Of a stretch of DNA of 64,000 nucleotides, positions 57,901 through 64,000 are shown piece after piece. Under the pieces are notes generated by a model that was not told where the DNA came from, ran no database searches, and saw only the letters and a list, made by a program, of their open reading frames with translations. A program made the position numbers and the translations under genes. Source of the DNA: Paratinospora sagittata. Lineage: Eukaryota > Streptophyta > Magnoliopsida > Ranunculales > Menispermaceae. Each line of letters begins with the position of its first letter. The stretch's first letter is position 1. The DNA lies in contig CM069590.1 of the NCBI GenBank assembly GCA_035771175.1, positions 56,400,477 to 56,464,476 of the forward strand, written 5' to 3'.

Positions 57901-57980
57901 ACCAGAGTCGGAGCCAACCCATTCAACTGTCATCGTCCATGTGGCAGGACCCCTCCCCTTGCCTATGTTTTCATTAGAGA
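54956..57980. other. Intergenic DNA after GLOX
   Basis: GLOX 3' UTR, then AT-rich sequence with AT microsatellites (55663-55680) and a MITE-like block at 56890-57070. No gene is supported. Confidence 0.5.
56890..57070. repeat. MITE-like inverted repeat, copy B
   Basis: The left end (ACATCATTTTTTGAC, ACTCAACTCC) pairs with the reverse complement of the right end (GTCATTTTTTAACACTGACA, CTCAGCC). Related to copy A at 27905-28075. Confidence 0.55.
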
Positions 57981-58423
57981 TGTGTTCTAATAAATATTGA
58001 ATATGGAGATCGAAATAATAATTTAAGATCAGATACAATAATAAGTTTATTACATAAAATATAAATTGAGATGTTACTTTTTAGTAGTAAAACTGATACA
58101 GAGTACTCTCAACTGGAGAAGAATAACACGAAAACAACAATAAAACTATTATAAACTTTTATTTTATAAACTGAAAATTAGAAATAATGAATAATGAATG
58201 AATATTTAATTTCCTACACATATTCCCTATTTATAATATTAAATAACTCTTTAATTGTAATTATATTACAATTACATCCCTATGTAATTAGACTCCATTA
58301 TCAATTTTTAAAATAAAACTATTTTCTAATTTCCTAAGAAGTAAACTTTCTTAATAAATTAAAAACTCTAATATAAAATAAATTCCTATTTTCCTAGATA
58401 AATAATGACTGGTCATCACAACA
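57981..58423 (-). mobile_element. Possible solo LTR
   Basis: The minus strand begins TGTTGTGATGACCAG and ends GAACACA, with an internal TATA box (TATAAATAGGG, about 58230-58240). The style is that of a copia LTR, but I found no matching target duplication, so the ends are uncertain. Confidence 0.35.
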
Positions 58424-58524
58424 TCTATTTTGGAGGTATTTAATTAATATTAAATCGAGAATAATGTTAGTATTAGTTGAGATCTAGAGCCACCTAACAA
58501 AAGCCCCGTTTAAATTCCTTCATG

Positions 58525-58528
<4 letters not shown>

Positions 58529-58565
<37 letters not shown>
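58529..58565. repeat. (AT)n microsatellite
   Basis: About 18 perfect AT units. Confidence 0.95.
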
Positions 58566-58567
<2 letters not shown>

Positions 58568-59298
58568 CTCTTGCAGTACTTCAATTGCATCACATACACG
58601 CCATACATACCCATCAAAATCATTCTCTAAACTGTACCTCTCCCTTTGCTTTTCCCCACCCTTCATTCTGATCTACTTCACTCACACACTACCTAATGCC
58701 CATTGTGAAAAGTTCAATTCAACTCTCTTCCATCCAATACCTCACTCTTTTTCTTTTTTCAATTCTGGTACTCATAGATCAAACACTAATTAATATGCAA
58801 AACCATTAATTGAGAGTACTGATTAATTCATTCTGGCTACAGTTTCTAACCAATCACTTTCTCTAATTCAACTTCACAACAATCATGATTTTTCCATAAA
58901 AAAGACAAAATTTGAATTCGTTGGTGCATGTTGATGCTAGCTAGCTAGCTATCGAGCTTCTGATCGATGATATATTGATATGTATATGGATCTAGAAAAT
59001 TAAGGGTCTTCTTTTAAATCCATGAAATCAATGTGAATCGTGAACATTAACATCTTCCTCTTATATATGTGTATATAGATATATGGATCATCAATAAGTT
59101 TCTGCGCTTCTTTTAATTATCACCTACAAGGATATATGCAATGATAGTGCATGCACCTACAAAAAGAAGCTTGTGGTTCACACCTAAATTTCAGTGGAGA
59201 CAAGTAATAAAGTGGAGATGTGTAAACAGTAGTAATAGGAGAGATATTGGAAATTACTAAGAGGAGTGAAGTTGAAGAGTACTGTGGTTAATTAAACC

Positions 59299-59300
<2 letters not shown>

Positions 59301-59360
<60 letters not shown>
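59301..59360. repeat. (AT)n microsatellite
   Basis: About 29 uninterrupted AT units, the longest dinucleotide run in the window. Confidence 0.95.
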
Positions 59361-59363
<3 letters not shown>

Positions 59364-59454
59364 CAAAGATGTGATGGCTATTCTCTTCTTCACCAACCTC
59401 CATCAACCTTTGAAAATAGGCATGTGTCAATGTGTGTAACCAACAAATTAAAAT

Positions 59455-59496
<42 letters not shown>

Positions 59497-59498
59497 CA
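59455..59498. repeat. Compound (CT)n(AT)n microsatellite
   Basis: About 9 CT units followed by 12 or so AT units. Confidence 0.95.
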
Positions 59499-59784
59499 TA
59501 AATTAAGTACTTTGTTTGATCAGTTGCTAGCTATTGTTAATTGGAATTAGATGAAAAGAGAGAAAGGGGTCGGAGAAGGGTCGATTTCAATGGTTTTCAT
59601 ATCTCCCTTTTGCTGCTTACGCTAACCTTTCTTTCTTTTTTGCATTTTTATGATTCTGTAGGAGAGAGAGAGCGATTGAGAAGGAAGATGAAGAAGGAGG
59701 AGTTTTTGGTGGGACCCAATTGACTAGTGGGGTCTCGTGAGCTTAATGATGCGGTTCTCCGCATGATTGGGGGGCTGCAGCCGA

Positions 59785-59822
59785 CCACACCATCCCACGT
59801 GGACAACACGTCAACGTCAACT
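59785..59822. promoter_or_regulatory. Cluster of ACGT-core motifs
   Basis: CCACGTGG, then ACACGTC, then AACGTCAAC lie within about 30 nt, in a patch that is GC-richer than its surroundings (59730-59880). They look like G-box/ABRE-type bZIP sites, but no gene start is identified next to them. Confidence 0.4.
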
Positions 59823-61309
59823 CGCCGTCCATACCTCGGCTCAGCCAGTAAAGCATCCCTCTACACGTAGAATTCCTTTCCTATCCCCGTTACAGTGAAA
59901 TTAAGCAAGTGATCACCCTAGTCCCTAGCATAGCTAACTTGGTTACAACAATGATAGGTTTCAATGGTGACAAATTATGCACAAATAACCCAACTTTAGG
60001 TTGGGCAAGCCGAGGAGAGGAGGGATGTAACTCTCTACACTAAAATTAAAAATAAAATTAAAAATTGGGGACGAAGATTAGGAAGACGTAATACTGGACG
60101 AAGTCCGACAAGTGGAACTAGTCATATTGAAGGGACTGAATTCGACAGAGTTTTCGATATCTTGAGAGTTGAATAAATTGTATCATCTCAAAAAAGAAAA
60201 AAGAAAAACATTATGCACAATATACAATAGGGGCACCAACAACAAAAACATTCTTTTCCATTCATATATATATATATTTAGAGTCTTTGTTATCACATTT
60301 TTATAGGTTAGGTTATAAAAGATGATATTGAAACTCTTAAGCTAAATCATATACAATATAAATTTTTAACACATTATGGTCATGTGATTAATTACTTTAA
60401 AAAGAATATATACATAATATGAACATTTTTTTACAAGACTAATCATGTAATGAAAATCATGTTAGAAATCAATATCAAAGCTCCTGTAGAACTTTTCTTA
60501 GGTTGTATATCTATAACTTAAACATTGACCATTCACTTAGATGAATTAATTATTATTAAGATTATTAATTTGTTTACACGCACAAAAAAAAAAGATTATT
60601 AATTTTCTATTTTAATAGGATTGTATTAGACATTATTTCTATGTCTATACTCTATTATGTGCTAAAAGAAGATGATGGATCAACTATCCCATTAATGATA
60701 ATTTTCTTATATGGTTCATCATAATAGTCTAACTAGTGGATTCAGAGACTAGATAAGGTTTATTGCTTTATTTGAGACTCTTTATCTTTGTTTGTAGGAC
60801 CCATATTGCATTAGATGGAATGAATCGAATATGTTTGATTAACAGTCATTTCAATCTATATATATACATATCTCATCACGACAGATGTATCCTTAGTCTT
60901 CCAAACATTTATTGCATTTTATATATGCCTTTTGAAATTGAATGATCCAATTTCGCACATGCATCCATCGCTTCAATTTCAAAAGGCATTACCGTGCATG
61001 CATGGAACCAAAACAGGAAGAAGCTAGCAATAATGTTGAGGCTAATAGTAGCTTAGGTTCCATGCAAAAATTCAATTGCTCAAGTTAATAATTCACCTAA
61101 TTAAGTAGCCTAGCAATTAATGTGGCAGTTGATTTAGTGCAAGTAATTATATCTTAAAATGATTCAACTTACTAATGGTAACTTTACCACAGAATTTGAA
61201 TAGTTCAGCTAGTTCTAATTGTCAATTGATATCAATGTACGTATCAAGTGATAAAAAATTGTTTATTTCATTTTACTAAGTTATTTATTTATTTATTTAT
61301 TACTAGTTT

Positions 61310-61450
61310 TTCGGCGAGCATGATAGAGGCGTTTGGGCTGGCCCTCCCAACATGGACGGATAAATGAAGGCACGCCCAGGCTCGAACTCGAGACCTGAAC
61401 CTTAACTCTACTTATACTCGGTTCCTCAACCAATTGAGCTACTACCTATT
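61310..61450 (-). mobile_element. tRNA-derived SINE, second family
   Basis: The minus strand has A box TAGCTCAATTGGTTGAG and B box GGTCTCGAGTTCGAGCCT in tRNA-like spacing, then a non-tRNA body (TTCATTTATCCGTCCATG, GGGAGGGCCAGCCC) and an A-rich AAATAAAT tail (61275-61300). The acceptor stem does not fold, so it is not a functional tRNA. Confidence 0.68.
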
Positions 61451-64000
61451 GATTTTTTTTTTAAGTTTTTATGCATCTCAAACTGACCTAATGTTATTTC
61501 TCAAGTAAACGTACAACATTTTTATTCCAATTTCTTGATGGAGAAAAATTAATATTGCAAATTTAATTACTTGTTATCTTAAGAACCAAATCTTAATTAA
61601 AATCTTCATTTCATATATTATTATTATTATTAAATCAACATTAACAATTAGCACTAATTTGAGGCAAGAAAAAATATAAATTATCGAAATAATAATTAAA
61701 CCACAACACATACAACTAAAATCTATTGTATATAATTTGAATACTTATAATACATTTTGTACTTTATAGTCTTATTAAGTTTGAAATTAGCCTTTTTTAT
61801 CTTTGGGTGTTCTGCTTTTTAAGTATAGACACTTTACCGGCCAAATTAATAATCTCTTGTCATTATACCTAATACTAACTACTACCATGCTCAAAGCAAA
61901 GCAATTAAAACTACCATTATGTGTAACCTCTTTTTAACTTTTTATGATAATGCTACCTTTTTTTTTTTTTTCTTATCTTTTCATAATGTTCGATCATCAA
62001 GTAATTTATGAATCAAAAGTCTAAACTCTTAAAATTATACGTGTAATTAAGTTGTATCAATTCCACATCTTTAAGTACAATTTTAGTTATGGTTTTAAGA
62101 TTAAACATAGTCTGTTTTTATTGTTATAGATGATTAAACCTAGTCTTTTAATTTATTTTGTTATAGGTGATCTAACTAAACCTAGTACACTTAATATTCT
62201 ATATAGACATACACACAAATCTTGATGTTAAAGATTATTTCAACAATAATATTGTATTGTTGATATGATGTTCTTATAAGGCATCAAGTAAAGATTAGTC
62301 AATTCCAAATTAGGAATACATTATGATATTAAAAATTATTTCAAAAAAAAAAATTATGATAAAATATTATTTAAAATACTCAGAATAAATAAATAAATGG
62401 CCTTTTGACCCTTTAGAATGGTTGAAGTAGGGACCCCCTTTTGTCTCTTTGCACCAAAGGAATGGCTAGGATGCTTTACTCCTTTAAATAATTACCTTGA
62501 TTTCTTTGTTTATCTTGTACGTAAAGTACTATGCTCCACCACCAACCACCTACTTACACGTGGCCCTCGTCCTTCTCCTTAGCCTACGTTTGCTTCGCTT
62601 TCTACAGAGTTTCTTCCCCAGAATACTTGTCGTCAAATCATTTTACCCCAACAATTTTGTAGTTCATTGAGATTATTATCGTAATTTCACCGCTATATTT
62701 AATTAACCATTTTAGACGTTTTCGACAATTTATTTGAAGGCAAGGTTGTTTTGGTCATTTAGGGTCTCACCTACATAAGCGACTCCGAAACATGAGCCAT
62801 GTAAGCCGCTAGAGACAAAGCGAGCCTCGAGCCGAAAATCGCGAAGCTTTATTTCTGTACGGGTAATCGTCTGGCGGCAATACGTGGCAGACTCTCAGGC
62901 TCTGTCGTGCCAGAGTGACAGGTGTGTCAAAGAAGTTCGAAGAACGGGACAAAACCAACTCACCACAGCGAGGCGTGACGAGAATTATTCTGCGATTTAT
63001 CATCTGGCGATATTTTGACGTTGAATGGTAACCTTAGATAATTTCACGGGTGTTTGGATACAACTTTCAAGTTATTCCTCCCACATACATATGGTTTTTC
63101 GGAATGATGGCATGTATACCATCATTATACATTCTTGGGTGCCATGCTCTCTATATCCGTTATGGGCATGCATGGCCAGTGATCCAAACAGCTGAATCAA
63201 TGGCCTACCCATTAATAAGGGCCCTGACCTGAAGTTCCCTTTAACTTAACTGACCATCTGGTGATCCTAACAGCCTATTCACATTGGAGTAGTTTCTTTC
63301 TTATAAAAGAAAAAAGAAACTTTAATAAGAATAGTAAGAAATATACTATATTACAATCATCATATTATATTCTGTTTACCCTGACTCATACATTACGTAC
63401 ATGATCAGATACTTGACTCAATTAAGCGCTTAATTAGTAAGAAATATAATATTTTAATCATTGTATCATATACAATTGACTCAATTAAGTTTTTTTCCAA
63501 TTACATAAGGTCAGCTACATAATTGAATAGTTTTTAAAAATTATGATGTCCACTTGTGGTTTTTAAAGTCTAATATTGAGTATTTTTGTTAATATGGAAG
63601 GGAAAAACAAAAATTAGTTGATGCATGACACCAAAACTATACATACTCAGATAACCCGAAAAAAAAAAAACCAAAGTAGTTAAGGTTGAAATCTTAGACG
63701 GACGAAGAACAATGATGGCCAGCCTACACATTGGAATATTGGTCTAGTTGATATTATATATTAATATTAACCATATTCTCATAGCTTACAGGACTTTTTT
63801 TTTTTGTAAATTTAGGTATATATCCTTTTCACATTACAACCTTGAAGTATATGTAGATAGTGAGTTAGGATTGGGAAGCTTGATGAAGAAGGACCTTTTG
63901 ATCATCCAAGGGACTCTATCAACTTGCTATAGTATGAAAGCACCTGACCACCCACTCATGTGCACCTGCTTCATGAGCTTCAAATTTCCATTCTTTTCAC

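Larger units (their letters stand above)
58424..64000. other. Gene-free right end
   Basis: No gene is supported. It contains AT microsatellites, one SINE, an ACGT-motif cluster and a CpG-rich patch at 62760-63020. The last 200 bases show nothing I can identify. Confidence 0.5.

Noticed and set aside
57787..58038. 83-codon minus-strand frame with an Ala run
   Set aside because: The Ala run comes from a CTG microsatellite, and the frame overlaps a probable LTR end.
63040..64000. Possible microRNA precursor near the right edge
   Set aside because: Short stretches recall miRNA fragments (for example a CATGTGCACCTGCTTC piece), but no paired arm or full mature sequence was found.

Overview
The window is nuclear DNA from a dicot-type flowering plant. 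The evidence is seven spliced or intronless genes of plant families, GT-AG introns, AT-rich spacers full of simple repeats, plant retrotransposon debris and tRNA-derived SINEs. Protein similarity fits a eudicot, possibly a rosid, but the species cannot be named from sequence alone. Gene order, with strand: arginine decarboxylase ADC (-, cut by the left edge), V-ATPase proteolipid subunit c (-), LDL3-type histone demethylase (-), aldo-keto reductase of the sorbitol/mannose-6-phosphate reductase group (+), polyprenol reductase (-), WD40 protein TAN/DSE1 (+) and a glyoxal-oxidase-like radical copper oxidase (+). These are unrelated housekeeping or metabolic genes and form no pathway or cluster. 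Exon models were rebuilt by hand from splice signals, reading phase and family similarity. All six spliced models close in frame.

Left part (1-11.5 kb): the ADC 5' leader carries a perfect GC-rich inverted repeat matching the conserved ADC-box, and a short uORF. The V-ATPase subunit c gene has a small coding sequence (498 nt) stretched over 8 kb, because its second intron (7.4 kb) has collected Ty3/gypsy fragments in both orientations. One fragment is split by a 2,034-bp, almost perfectly palindromic element with TG...CA ends, a 5-bp target duplication and a 21-copy ATTCACT array at its centre. This is the most unusual structure in the window.

Middle (11.5-33 kb): LDL3 has eight coding exons for about 2,092 aa, and its introns hold an Au-type SINE, a LINE tail interrupted by a MITE, and a second tRNA-derived SINE with a clear target duplication. 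A broken partial copy of the aldo-keto reductase (exons 5-6) lies upstream of the intact six-exon gene, which appears to use a GC-AG intron.

Right part (33-64 kb): polyprenol reductase (six exons, another copy of the same SINE in intron 3), TAN/DSE1 (13 exons, a LINE tail in its last intron) and the intronless GLOX gene. The last 9 kb has no recognisable gene. It holds microsatellites, a MITE-like copy, a probable solo LTR, a tRNA-derived SINE, and two GC-richer patches with ACGT-core motifs.
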